From assembly GCA_000708835.1 (NCBI GenBank), contig DF237505.1, forward strand, positions 1-39,102: a DNA stretch of 39,102 nt, given 5' to 3'. Origin of the DNA: Klebsormidium nitens (lineage: Eukaryota > Streptophyta > Klebsormidiophyceae > Klebsormidiales > Klebsormidiaceae). The notes beneath the pieces were generated by a model. It was not told the origin of the DNA, ran no database searches, and was given only the letters and a program-made list of their open reading frames with translations. Shown here in pieces: positions 25,118-34,018 of this stretch. Every line of letters starts with the position of its first letter. Position 1 is the first letter of the stretch. The translations under genes were made by a program, and so were the position numbers.

Positions 25118-27051
25118 ATGACGATCGACCCAGATAGTCAATGCCGGTTGACATTCAGATATGGGGACTCGCTGAGTGCTTACGTCATGAACGTTCCTGC
25201 GTCAACAACCATCGAAGCCATCATGCAGGATCTGCACAAGGTCTTCTATGTAGAGGATCTCATCCCCTTCAAAGACCATCAGGACTCCGAGATTCTGGCA
25301 TCGGTGTTGAAAGAACCTGTAGCTGTTTTCACTCTCAAGCCCAGTCTTCATTGCCTTCAGGAAAGGCTACCTCTCCAAAACGCAAGTTCATCACAGCCTC
25401 ACAAAGATAAGCTCAGTAACGCAAGAGGACACATACAGCTCCTTTTTGGACTGGAAGCTAGTAGGAACATTCCTTTCACGAAAACCACACCTGTGACGAA
25501 GACATTGAGAGAGTGGCTCGTGGAGGGATTTCAGGACGTGAATGCAAGATTCCATCTCAAGTCCTTCGTTTGGAAAGGCTTCACAGATGAGGAGCAGGAC
25601 CTGAGCTTCGCCGAAGTCGGTGCCGTGGCAGGCAAGGTGTACAGGATCACGGTGGTGGAAAAACCATGGAAACCAGACTATTTGGGAAAATGGGAGGTGA
25701 GTACATCGTCGCAGCAGTGGACGAAGCTCGCAGCTCTCTAGGACGCGGACGCGTTTCGAACGTTGCAGTTCAAGTAACCTCTTCACGATTGACTTCCTCT
25801 TTTCTCCCTACATTAGCGTTTCCTCGTTCGCAGATCATACCCAGAGAGAGCACAGAAGAGCCCAAGCAGGGTGCAGATGGGTCCAAGCGGAGCGCAGAGG
25901 AACCCCCTCCTGTGAGTCTACAATCTACGGCCTCGTCGTGTGCTAGATGAGGTCTGTCGAAGCACACGGCAAACTCTCTCAGCTTCTTCAGCGTGCTTCA
26001 AAAGGCGTGTCTGCTCGATCGCTGGATAGCAGACAGTATGCTAGTCGACCGAATCTGTTTACGAGTATGATCTGACTGAGTCGGATCATCGCAGGGAGGA
26101 GGCTCTTCTACGAAAAGGTCAAAGCCGAGCGAAGATGGTGAAGCAGAAGCCAGGCTAGCGAAGGAGGGCGAGGCACAGCGTGACGGTGTGGGCGGGGTAG
26201 AGAATGATCAAATGTCGCAGAAGGGGCAGGGGGGCAATCGGACGCCACAAGAGGGCGGGAGCAAGCAGACGCCGAAGGAGGGACAGGGCAGCACGAGCAA
26301 GGAGAAGCCGCCAAAAGAGCCGGGAGGCAAGCAGACTCCGCAGGAGGGCCAGGGACAATGCGGCGGGAACGAGAAGACTCCGAAGGAGGGGCAGGGGGGC
26401 AAGACGCCGGAGGAGGGGCAGGACCGTTATGACCAAGCGACTCGGAGGGCCTTGATCCCACCTGACCAGGCAGCGAAGTCGGCACGTCTACCAGGTTGGG
26501 GGACGAGAGCGACGACCGCAGAAGAACGCGATGAGGGGTTAGCTGCCCAGAGGCAGGCACCCGAGGAGACGGCGAAGGAGGTGCAGGGCGGTGGGATCGG
26601 GAAGATTCCACTGCAGGAGCAAACGCGGCGAAAGGAGAGCTTGGGGCTAGGGGAGTTGAGCGAGGAGAGGGGCGAGAAGCAGGACAAGGCCGACGAGGAG
26701 TCGTCGAGCTGCGCAGACGGGGGGCGATTCCGGATTCAGGAGACAGGCGGAACTGGAGGACAGGATACGGGTAGGGTGCAACGCCAGGACACGAGCGAGA
26801 TAAGGCCGCTGACCATCATCGGCGAGTATGGTCTGAAACATAGTCTCGGAGTCAAACCTGCGACGACCGTGCAAACGTGCGTAGACGCGTTTATAGGAAG
26901 GTACAGGCGTCACGGCAACGTGGAGTGCAATCCAGCTGCATACAGCTTGTCTGTGGATGAGCAACCCGTCTATCTAAAGACTAGGATTTGGAACTACTGT
27001 GAAGATGGTGAAGCGATTCTGCATCTGAACATACGACAGACAGGGGGTTGA
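25118..27051 (+). CDS. Triple ubiquitin-like protein ending in SUMO-type -QTGG, 3 exons
   Basis: Exons 25118-25696, 25834-25911, 26095-27051 (introns 137 and 183 nt, GT-AG, phase 0) give 537 aa. Three beta-grasp-like segments are visible: residues about 8-75, 103-183 and 455-537. The last ends LNIRQTGG then stop, matching the mature SUMO C-terminus (-QTGG) without the tail that host SUMO precursors carry. Between domains 2 and 3 is a charged low-complexity stretch with KTPxEGQG repeats and, at 434-438, an internal QETGG. By analogy with SUMO the terminal Gly could be activated and conjugated; the internal site could be a Ulp1 cut releasing domain 3 with a 16-residue leader. Divergent from the SP-RING/Ulp1 gene. 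Domain calls are by pattern only. Confidence 0.75.
26218..26430 (+). repeat. Degenerate KTPxEGQG-coding repeats
   Basis: Imperfect copies of a G/A-rich unit encoding (K/Q)TP(Q/K/E)EGQGG-like segments occur at least four times in exon 3 of the UBL gene. They form a flexible, highly charged linker. Purine strand bias is strong, so the opposite strand has long spurious Pro/Ser/Leu frames. Confidence 0.65.
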
Positions 27052-27058
27052 AAGGGGT

Positions 27059-27646
27059 TTAGTACGCCATACCGTGGCGTCTCCTGGAACCCATGTCCTG
27101 ATAGAGAGACCTGGCGAACTCTACCTGGTCGTTGCAGACCGCGGTGACTGGATTCGTGTAGAATTGTCTAGCGCTAGATTCCTTCTCGTACAGATCGTCC
27201 ACGTTCCTGTACAGATTCTTGTAAAACTTGCTGTCTATCTCTTCTTGCACGTCCTCTGGATCGCAGGCCGGCGGCCTATCTGGGTCGTCAAAGTCGGTGA
27301 CCATGAAATTCCCGAAAGGGTTATCGTCCGTCGGCATCCTGCATTCTCTGCCGTCCCGTCCCTCCGCTACTGCATACGCCTTTTCCACTCTCTGCCGCGT
27401 AGTGCTGCGTGCTTTCGACTCGCCGAACAACACGAAGAGTAATAGCGTAGCGATATACGCCATGCACATGAAGCCATCTAATTGCCACAGGAAGCATCCT
27501 ATCAACACGTATATGACGAATCTGCACGCCGAGTTTATCCTTTCTGCGACCGTATCTCCGCAGAATGGTCTGAATTTTAAAAAGTTTCGGTCCCTATACA
27601 ATACACCAAAGTCGCAGAAGAACGGTGCCTCCTTAACGGCCGACAT
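27059..27646 (-). CDS. DUF5762-like virion membrane protein
   Basis: 195 aa. Two hydrophobic spans lie at about 40-75. The C-terminal half carries CRMPTDDNPFGN, PACDPEDV, FYKNLYRNVDDLY, and SARQFYTNPVTAVCNDQVEFARSLY, the same block order I recall for DUF5762 proteins conserved in mimiviruses and phycodnaviruses and found in virions. It converges on the UBL gene with only 7 bases between stops. Likely late expressed. Confidence 0.75.
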   Translation of the reverse strand: MSAVKEAPFFCDFGVLYRDRNFLKFRPFCGDTVAERINSACRFVIYVLIGCFLWQLDGFMCMAYIATLLLFVLFGESKARSTTRQRVEKAYAVAEGRDGRECRMPTDDNPFGNFMVTDFDDPDRPPACDPEDVQEEIDSKFYKNLYRNVDDLYEKESSARQFYTNPVTAVCNDQVEFARSLYQDMGSRRRHGMAY

Positions 27647-27692
27647 GTCGCTGATACAATGGCCAGAGCTTTTTGTGCGACGCGCACGATCG

Positions 27693-27878
27693 CTACCTGT
27701 TGATGCAACAGCAAACGGTGCAGAGCGTGGTTACCATGATGGCCAGACTGGTCGCGCAATAAGCACCGGCCCCTATGACATACGCTTTGTAACCTTCCCA
27801 CAGCAGGTGAACGGATTCATGCGTCAACTCATGTGCAAAGTCGCTGGAGTTGAATACTGGATACATTCTTACATACAT
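27693..27878 (-). CDS. Small membrane protein, 61 aa
   Basis: An ATG frame with one C-terminal hydrophobic span of about 25 residues containing several Cys (TLCTVCCCINR end). It sits between the DUF5762-like and exonuclease genes on the same strand and matches the many tiny membrane proteins of virions. An internal ATG at residue 5 is an alternative start. No family recognised. Confidence 0.5.
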   Translation of the reverse strand: MYVRMYPVFNSSDFAHELTHESVHLLWEGYKAYVIGAGAYCATSLAIMVTTLCTVCCCINR

Positions 27879-27909
27879 ACGGAGGACTAGATTATCTAGT
27901 GGACTGGCG

Positions 27910-28707
27910 TCACTCTATGCTTATCAAACAGCGTCCTGGTCCGTCCGTATCCACTCGCAGGTCTGCGTCCGAAAGTTGGATCATACAATCGGAGCCGATG
28001 GTCACTTCTCTTTCGGGAGACTTCCTCTTACGCTTACGGCTCTCCATCTTTGCGATCAACTCCACCCCTCCGTTGGCCCTGTGATATAGGACTTGTTTCC
28101 AAAAGTCTTCTGCTACCGGCAGAATCTTTTCGAACCATGCGTCGTCCCTAGGCACGTCCAAGACCGAAAACTCCTCCTTCTGCCACAGCGACTCGGGTCT
28201 GTACTGCACGAAGAAACAGCGCTCCGCCTGACAGATCTGCATACAGAGCTGTATCTGTGGAAAGTAATACGAAGGCACCTCGTCCTTGATATCTTTGATC
28301 AACGGACACTTGATCTCCAAGATCGCGAACCGGCTCCCGTCGTGCGACGACAGCAGGCCGTCCGGGCTCCCCCCTAAGAAATCTATGGTCGGGTGCCTCA
28401 AGAGACCGGCATCAAAGTGCCTCCAACCGTACTGCTTGCAAAACTTCTCGACCACGGTATCTTCGAGAGCCGCCCCATACTCCGTACAAGCATTACCGGT
28501 GAACACCGGACCCAGCCCGCACTTTTTCAACAACAGGTTGTAAGGCCTCTCGTAGGGGTTCTCCCCTATGGCAGCGGCCAAGTCGCTGGCCGTCAGCATC
28601 TGCTTCCTCATCTCGTACCAGGGCTCGGTCCTCTGAGGCGGCTGAGGCAACGAGAGCAGCTCCTTGACCTTGGGATGCACGGAAGGGTCGTCCATGACAG
28701 CCTCCAT
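27910..28707 (-). CDS. YqaJ/lambda-exonuclease-type nuclease
   Basis: 265 aa. The PD-(D/E)xK core is complete: RKQMLTASDLAAAIG near 34, GAALEDTVVEKF near 80, SPDGLL near 115, LEIKCP near 132 (catalytic E-x-K), and YFPQIQLCMQI after it. These 5'-3' exonucleases make single strands for annealing recombination and are common in large DNA viruses, where they help process replication concatemers. A basic stretch (ESRKRKRKSPE) begins a C-terminal extension of about 45 residues. A second ATG four codons in is possible. Confidence 0.88.
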   Translation of the reverse strand: MEAVMDDPSVHPKVKELLSLPQPPQRTEPWYEMRKQMLTASDLAAAIGENPYERPYNLLLKKCGLGPVFTGNACTEYGAALEDTVVEKFCKQYGWRHFDAGLLRHPTIDFLGGSPDGLLSSHDGSRFAILEIKCPLIKDIKDEVPSYYFPQIQLCMQICQAERCFFVQYRPESLWQKEEFSVLDVPRDDAWFEKILPVAEDFWKQVLYHRANGGVELIAKMESRKRKRKSPEREVTIGSDCMIQLSDADLRVDTDGPGRCLISIE

Positions 28708-28833
28708 GGTCTCTGATTCCCTCCGTAGGCACGGCCGCCCTATATCGAAGATTCCCCTTTTGCAGAATCTGACAAAGACAGATTCCGAGAAGCGGACTCA
28801 CTCCCTATATCACAGGGCTACGATGTTTTCTTT

Positions 28834-29133
28834 TCAAGAGAAGGAGACCCCTCCGACGGTGAAGGTGGGCATCAGCTTCTCGAGCAGGAAGGACACGACC
28901 GCAGCGGTCACCGCGATGACCATGACCTCGTGCATGTCAATGACCGCCCCGTAAGCAGGTACGTACTTCACCGCCAGACCGATAAGCGCTCCCTCGATCA
29001 GGTAGTGGATCGCTACCCTCAAGAACGTCTTGAGGGTACACCAAGGCCTCGGCGAAGATCTATAGTAACCCCTAACGACGGGAGTCGCCTGTCCGCCATC
29101 GTTGCCAGAAACGTCGGCTCCCAGATAATCCAT
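28834..29133 (-). CDS. Two-span membrane protein, 99 aa
   Basis: A polar N-terminus of about 38 residues is followed by two hydrophobic helices (HYLIEGALIGLAVKY and VMVIAVTAAVVSFLLEKL) and a short tail. It is a common layout for small virion membrane proteins. The ATG at 29133 is clear, and the divergent plus-strand gene starts about 110 bases away, so they share a promoter region. No family recognised. Confidence 0.6.
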   Translation of the reverse strand: MDYLGADVSGNDGGQATPVVRGYYRSSPRPWCTLKTFLRVAIHYLIEGALIGLAVKYVPAYGAVIDMHEVMVIAVTAAVVSFLLEKLMPTFTVGGVSFS

Positions 29134-29241
29134 TCAGGTGTCGCTATGGTATATGTTACATCCGAGAAAAAATCTGCAGCCCCGTCTTGCGGGTGAAAGC
29201 CTCTGAAAATTCCCTGAGCTCAGATCAAAGACCGCATCCCC

Positions 29242-29691
29242 ATGGCTGAGACCAAGCCGGTATATCTGGACGAAGACCCGATCAAGGTCCCAGGCTGCAA
29301 GTATGTCCTCCTCTCCTTCGTCTCCCCCGTAAGCAACGTGAAGAGCGACAAGATCGGACTCAAGGTGCGGGGCGTCTTCGACGACATGGACACGGCGCGC
29401 GCCCACCTACGCCGCCTAATGGAATTGGACCCAGCCTTTGATATCTTCGTGGCCGACTGCCACCGTTGGCTGCTGATCCCACCTAAGCCCTCGGATCTAG
29501 ACAACGTGGAGTACAGCGACCAGATGTTGCAGCAGCTAGTACAGACACACAAGGAAGAGCAGCTGAGAGCTAAGGCGGCTTTCGAGACTTACAAAGATGA
29601 GATGATGAAGAAAGGCACCAGCAGTCTACAGGAGGACCTAGAAAAAGACGTTTCTCGGGATTGTACCATAGACGAAAATCTGGAAGAGTAG
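29242..29691 (+). CDS. DUF5832-like conserved viral protein
   Basis: 149 aa. The opening (DEDPIKVPGCKYVLLSFVSP), then KIRGVF-like KVRGVFDDMDTARAHLRRL, DIFVADCHRWLLIPP, and a helical C-terminus are the block order I recall for DUF5832, present in many mimiviruses, phycodnaviruses and relatives. The function is unknown; its C-terminal half is a coiled-coil-like helix. It starts a rightward run of four genes ending in the capsid gene, spaced by 1-35 bases, consistent with a late cluster. Confidence 0.7.
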   Translation: MAETKPVYLDEDPIKVPGCKYVLLSFVSPVSNVKSDKIGLKVRGVFDDMDTARAHLRRLMELDPAFDIFVADCHRWLLIPPKPSDLDNVEYSDQMLQQLVQTHKEEQLRAKAAFETYKDEMMKKGTSSLQEDLEKDVSRDCTIDENLEE

Positions 29692-29692
29692 G

Positions 29693-29989
29693 ATGGATGC
29701 CGAAGAAGGCCCTAAAGACGATATGTGCCTGCTCTGTTTAGACGAGTTGTCCGAGTCATCTCACGTGATCATCTGCACGAAAGGTTGCAGCGTGCACCTT
29801 TGCCCTGCATGCGTATGTGATGCATATATGTATGGCAAATGCCTGTACTGCAAGGAGCTCGTAGATAGGATACTAGATCACGAAGGGAAAGCCATCGGCG
29901 TCACGTGTCCGAAATGTCAGGCACGAGCGCTGAAGATGATGGGTCTGCTCATAGTAGCTAAAGCGCTGATGCACATACTTCTTTTTTGA
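29693..29989 (+). CDS. Small RING-like protein with C-terminal hydrophobic segment
   Basis: 98 aa, starting one base after the previous stop. Paired cysteines (CLLC ... CTKGC ... HLCPAC ... CLYC ... CPKC) form a RING-like or B-box-like zinc module; the last 20 residues (MMGLLIVAKALMHILLF) are a membrane anchor. It could be a membrane-bound ubiquitin ligase, similar in layout to MARCH-type or viral RING proteins, but the ligand spacing is irregular. Confidence 0.65.
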   Translation: MDAEEGPKDDMCLLCLDELSESSHVIICTKGCSVHLCPACVCDAYMYGKCLYCKELVDRILDHEGKAIGVTCPKCQARALKMMGLLIVAKALMHILLF

Positions 29990-30010
29990 CGGCCATGTTG
30001 TAAGTACCGA

Positions 30011-30526
30011 ATGGAAGATCCGAACCAACTGCAATACGAACTCCTGACTCTGAGAAGGGCCGTAGACGAGCTGCAAGGTTCCGGACTAAGGAGCATCGCG
30101 CGCACCCTGGGAGCCGTCCTCATCCTGTCCGGACTCATCATGGTGATCTTCCGTTGGATGACCGACGCGCAAATGGCGCGCTTCGAGAGAGACTGGAACG
30201 CAAAGCTTCAGACGGCGGCGCTTACGAAAACTGCACCAGACGAACCGGAGGTGGACGCCCCCAAAGCGGCGATGAGGGCGGCCAGGGCCGCATTGAAAGC
30301 TGCCCAACAGTGCAGGGAGAAGGTGGTCATCAAGTATCTCCCGACGCTGGACATGTACTACCCAGATCCCAACAAGCGACCCCTCCTAGGGGCCTACGTC
30401 CTCGGGAACATGTTTAACGCGGCTTCGCCGCACCCTACCACCCCTCCACCGTCTGCCAGCGACCTGGCGAATCCGAATGAGGCCAACCGGGTTACTTGGA
30501 AAGGGCTGTCGAAGCGTACCGTCTGA
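30011..30526 (+). CDS. Single-span virion-type protein, 171 aa
   Basis: One hydrophobic helix (TLGAVLILSGLIMVIFRWM, residues about 37-55) follows a short helical N-terminus; after it comes an Ala-rich helix and a Pro-rich C-terminal domain (HPTTPPPSASDLANP). It is placed directly before the major capsid gene. Probably a minor virion membrane protein; no family recognised. Confidence 0.6.
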   Translation: MEDPNQLQYELLTLRRAVDELQGSGLRSIARTLGAVLILSGLIMVIFRWMTDAQMARFERDWNAKLQTAALTKTAPDEPEVDAPKAAMRAARAALKAAQQCREKVVIKYLPTLDMYYPDPNKRPLLGAYVLGNMFNAASPHPTTPPPSASDLANPNEANRVTWKGLSKRTV

Positions 30527-30561
30527 GCGCCTATGAATTATCTCTTTAGTGTCTTCAGGAG

Positions 30562-31913
30562 ATGATGGGAACCGTCATCGGTCCGAGTCCGGGAGCTGTA
30601 TTGCAGTTGGCACTACAAGGTCCGGAAGATTCCAATCTGTTCCTCAACCCCGAGGTGTCCCTCTTCGGATGCGGCAGTTCCCTGCTCATGAGACCTCCCG
30701 ACGTCCAGAGGACGCCTATGGAGGATCCGTTCGAAACTTCACCGGCGCCCGCTTTCTACGACCAGGAGTCTCCGGCCATACCTGCCAACACGGTCTCGCT
30801 GTGCAAGCTCTCCAAATCCGGCAGCGTGATCGGGATGTGTCACCTGGAGATCATACTTCCTGCAACTTTCGATGACCTCCAACCGATCACATACGTTCCC
30901 GATTGCATGCTGCGGGGGATAGAGTACGTCGGGTTCACCATAGCGGGGCTCGAGATCGAGAGGTTCTCCAGCCAGATGCTAGAGTGCTACTTCAAGTATT
31001 TCGATCCGAAGCTCGCGGGCGACTCGAACGCTTTCCACGAGATATTCAGCGGCCACGACACGCCGCTGGGAAGGTCGTTCACTATACCCCTGCCTTTCTT
31101 CTTCTCAAGGCAGGTCCTCGGACCGAAGCTGCCAGTGGCTGCACTCTCTTCCATGGACGTGTCCGTCTCCTTGTCGCTCGGCAACATAAGAAACATCATG
31201 CTGCCAAAGGCCGACGGCTCTTACCCGGTCTCCATGAGCCCGGTGTCGGCAAAGATCGTCGCCGAACGCTTCGATCTTCCGGCGAGCGACCTGACGACAG
31301 CTTTTTTCAGTTCCGCTCAGCAGACGCAGCTGATCATGCAGATAAGATCGCAACAGATCGACGTGAAGCCTGACACGAACGGGAATCAGTCCGTCCTCTT
31401 GCACTTCAATCAACCCACGCGGCGGCTCGTCTGGTTCGTCGCCAATCCACAGGGGAACATCATGCAGAGACCATTCGCAGCATGCTCTCTGACGCTCAAC
31501 AACGTCGACGTCCTGTCCAGAGGGCCTCGTGCGCACGACGGTTCGGACGGCAACGACGAGGCCTACTTTCGCTTGGTCAGCCCATATCTGTACAGCGGGG
31601 TCCACGGCAGCCAGACGGGTTTGCATCAGTATAGCTTCTGCCTGCAGAACCACTACACCATTTCTGGCCCCGGAATGTTTGCGAAGAAGAAGCCCCTGCT
31701 GTACCCGATCGAGCCCAAGTGGAAGCCCAGCGACGACGGCCTGTATCTGTTGAGCTTTCAGCCCAACGGCAACTTCGACCTGAGTCGACCAACTACCTCA
31801 AGCTGCGCTTTCAGAATCCCTTTCCCCTGGGCGGGAGCACCATTCACGTGATAGCAGAGACCTATAACCTCTTCCGCTTCTCCAACGGCAAGTTCAGCCT
31901 CGATCACATATGA
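30562..31913 (+). CDS. Major capsid protein (double jelly-roll), frameshifted near its end
   Basis: The frame from the ATG at 30562 runs to a stop at 31849-31851 (429 aa). It has typical NCLDV capsid features: an N-terminal jelly-roll, IPLPFFFSRQ after GHDTPLGRSF, and a second jelly-roll with several beta strands. The expected C-terminal strands (an aromatic-rich end with VIAETYNLFRFSNGKF) appear only in the -1 frame, which continues to 31911-31913; the switch must lie at about 31785-31800. So a single base appears missing there, from mutation, assembly error, or much less likely recoding: I see no slippery heptamer. The main capsid would lose its last strands if the base is really absent. 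It is short relative to the usual 450-500 aa. Confidence 0.85.
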
Positions 31914-32315
31914 TTTACCGTGCAAAATCGGCGTCCGAGTCTCCCACAACCCTAAAACCCTACAACCCTGAAGATCTCGATATTTATGTCATTTAGGGTT
32001 TTTATATGTCATGGGGGTTTAGGGTGTTTCGGCTCCGATATACCGAACCCTAACAAAGCCACCGTACGGACGCTCAACATTTGATTCCACGTGGCATGCA
32101 TGCAACAAACGAAAATTCAACTGCTCACGTGAACTGGCAACGGTTTCTCTGTCTTTCGGACGCCATGTTCACGCGAGCCAGAGGCTACTGACAGACTCAC
32201 GCATACGAACCCCTGATACACAGCCTCTCGAGGTTTCATGTCTGCAGCCAGAAAATGTCTCCCATAAGATGCTGGGAGCTCGCATTTGCACCAAAGCCAG
32301 CGCATTCCTCTCGAG
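31914..32315. repeat. Spacer with telomere-like AAACCCTA/TTTAGGG tracts
   Basis: No gene seen. Between about 31950 and 32055 there are several AACCCTA(A) and TTTAGGG units on both strands (AACCCTAAAACCCTACAACC; TTTAGGGTTTTTATATG; GGGTTTAGGGTG; GAACCCTAAC). TTTAGGG is the plant-type telomere unit and AAACCCTA is the plant telo-box promoter element. GGCGTCCGAG near 31928 and TTTCGGACG near 32153 resemble the motif before the polymerase gene, so promoter activity for the next gene is likely. Confidence 0.6.
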
Positions 32316-34018
32316 ATGGCGGCGCCTCTGCCGCACAACATCTTGCAGACACTTCCCACACTGATGAATATGAGAGGGAAGGGTTTCCCGATATTTGTGG
32401 ATGAGAGGACTGATCCGAACAGGACGACTCCTGATAAGAGGCCCATCGTCACCTACTTCGTCGGCGCAGACATTAAGAATCTCCAGGGAGAGGACGTCCT
32501 GTATCCCTGGGAGGAGAACACCGAGGGGAGAGAGGTCGAGACGGCCTACCTTTGCAAGAGAGCCATGAGGCGCCTCTATGATTACAAGGGCTGGAATTAT
32601 TACGAGGAGGGTGAGAACCTGGACCCCCATCACGATCCGATGGGGGAGCCGGACGTGCCTGGCTTGGGAGAGTTGATCTTCAAGTCCAAGGAGGGCAAGA
32701 AGAGGAAGTCCCGTCCGAAGAAACCAAGAGGGTCTCCAAGGAAACCCAGAGGGACCCCTAAGAAAGCCAGACCTTCGCCTCGGCCCTCTTCGGAATCAGA
32801 GGAGGAGGGGAGTGCGGATGAAAGGGGTGAGGCCAATGCGAGCTCTGGGAGTGCTGAGGAAGCAGTAGAGCCTCCGAGCTTGACTCAGCTGTTGGGTTTG
32901 TCTGTCGAACAGCAACCGATCGGCAACCCAGAGGGGGATACAAATCAGCCCATGGACACCGCGCCTCAGACTTCAACCCTTGACCAAGCACCAGATACGA
33001 CTGCAGGTCCGGAGATAAGCATGACGTCCACGGAGATCCGTCAAAAGTTTGATGAGGATTTGTCGGGTGTGGATCCCCTCTTCCAGTCCGAAGTGCATTG
33101 GTCAGGGCTCTCCGAGGGTTTCACGGATATGCTGATGGGGTCTCCAGGGCTCCCCGTCCAGTCCCAGGAATCAATCCCTGAGCCAGCAGTATTCCCTAGC
33201 TCAGTTCAGCCCGAGTCCGGCCCAGTTCAGCTGGAGAGCCCTCGGTCCTCTGAGCCAGCGGTGTTCCCTAGCTCAGCTCAACCCGAGTCCGGCCCAGTTC
33301 AGCTGGAGAGCCCTTGGTCCCCTGAGGTATTCCCTAGCTCAGCTCAGCCCTCCCTCGGCTGTTCAGAGCTCCATGGCTCATCTTGGGGAGCGAGCCAGGA
33401 GTTACCATCCCCCGGGGAGCTCGCTAGGGAACCGAGCCAGGAGTCACTGTTCACCTGGGGACCGGCCGATTCAGCTCAGCCTCTGCCTGATCTGCCCGAG
33501 CACCAGATGTCCCCCGAGTTGTTCCCGGATAACGACAACACTTCGATGTCTGAGTTCCTGCGAAGGTTGGGTGTGGAGCCAGGACCCGAGGCCGAAAGTC
33601 CCCAACCGTCGTTCTACGCGCTCCTCGGCCTGGAGAGCGCACTCCTGCACCTGACCCTAGACGCAGAGAGCAAACCTATGAGGAAGCGGGCCGTGAAAGG
33701 TGAGCGGTCCTTGCTGTCTCATCCATCCCAAGTCGAGTCTCTCCATCTGCTCGATCGCCGTTCCTTCAGAAGTAGACTTTGGCGAACTAGAGAAGCTCAC
33801 CAGACGCACTGCCTCACGCAGGTACGCCACTCCCGACGGCAGAGTCGATCCTCCGTGAGATGAGGCGCGAGTTCGAAGACAAGGCGAGTGCACGGAGGGA
33901 CGCAGAGGTCATTCGCACCGCTCAGGAAACGTTACTCCGAGGGAGTTGCAGTTCAGCCGAGTTACAGAGGCTCCGTGACTTCAACAGGAATAGACGCATG
34001 CAATCAGAGACGCAGTGA
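32316..34018 (+). CDS. Spliced repeat-rich basic/acidic protein, 532 aa
   Basis: Exons 32316-33699 and 33804-34018 (GT-AG intron, 104 nt, phase 1). The start is the ATG at 32316 (MAAPLPHN); the frame upstream begins with TTG. The N-terminal 120 residues look folded (RGKGFPIFVDERTDP, YFVGADIKNLQGED). A basic linker rich in RKPRGTPKK follows, like AT-hooks, then a long Ser/Pro/Glu/Gln disordered region with 72-bp repeats. Splicing replaces a spurious tail with a helical, charged C-terminus (ILREMRREFEDKASARRDA). It could be a DNA-associated or transcription-type protein; no family recognised. It overlaps the convergent fibre-like gene by 38 bases. Confidence 0.65.
33180..33350 (+). repeat. 72-bp tandem repeat, 2.3 copies
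   Basis: Units begin at 33180 and 33252, with a partial third at about 33324. Each encodes 24 residues containing AVFPSSxQPESGPVQLESP. Copies are nearly identical and in frame. Confidence 0.85.

Noticed and set aside
26108..26611. Minus-strand Pro/Ser-rich 167-aa frame
   Set aside because: It is the reverse of the purine-rich linker of the UBL gene and has no domain.
31785..31800. Programmed -1 frameshifting in the capsid gene
   Set aside because: No slippery heptamer or following pseudoknot was seen; a missing base is simpler.
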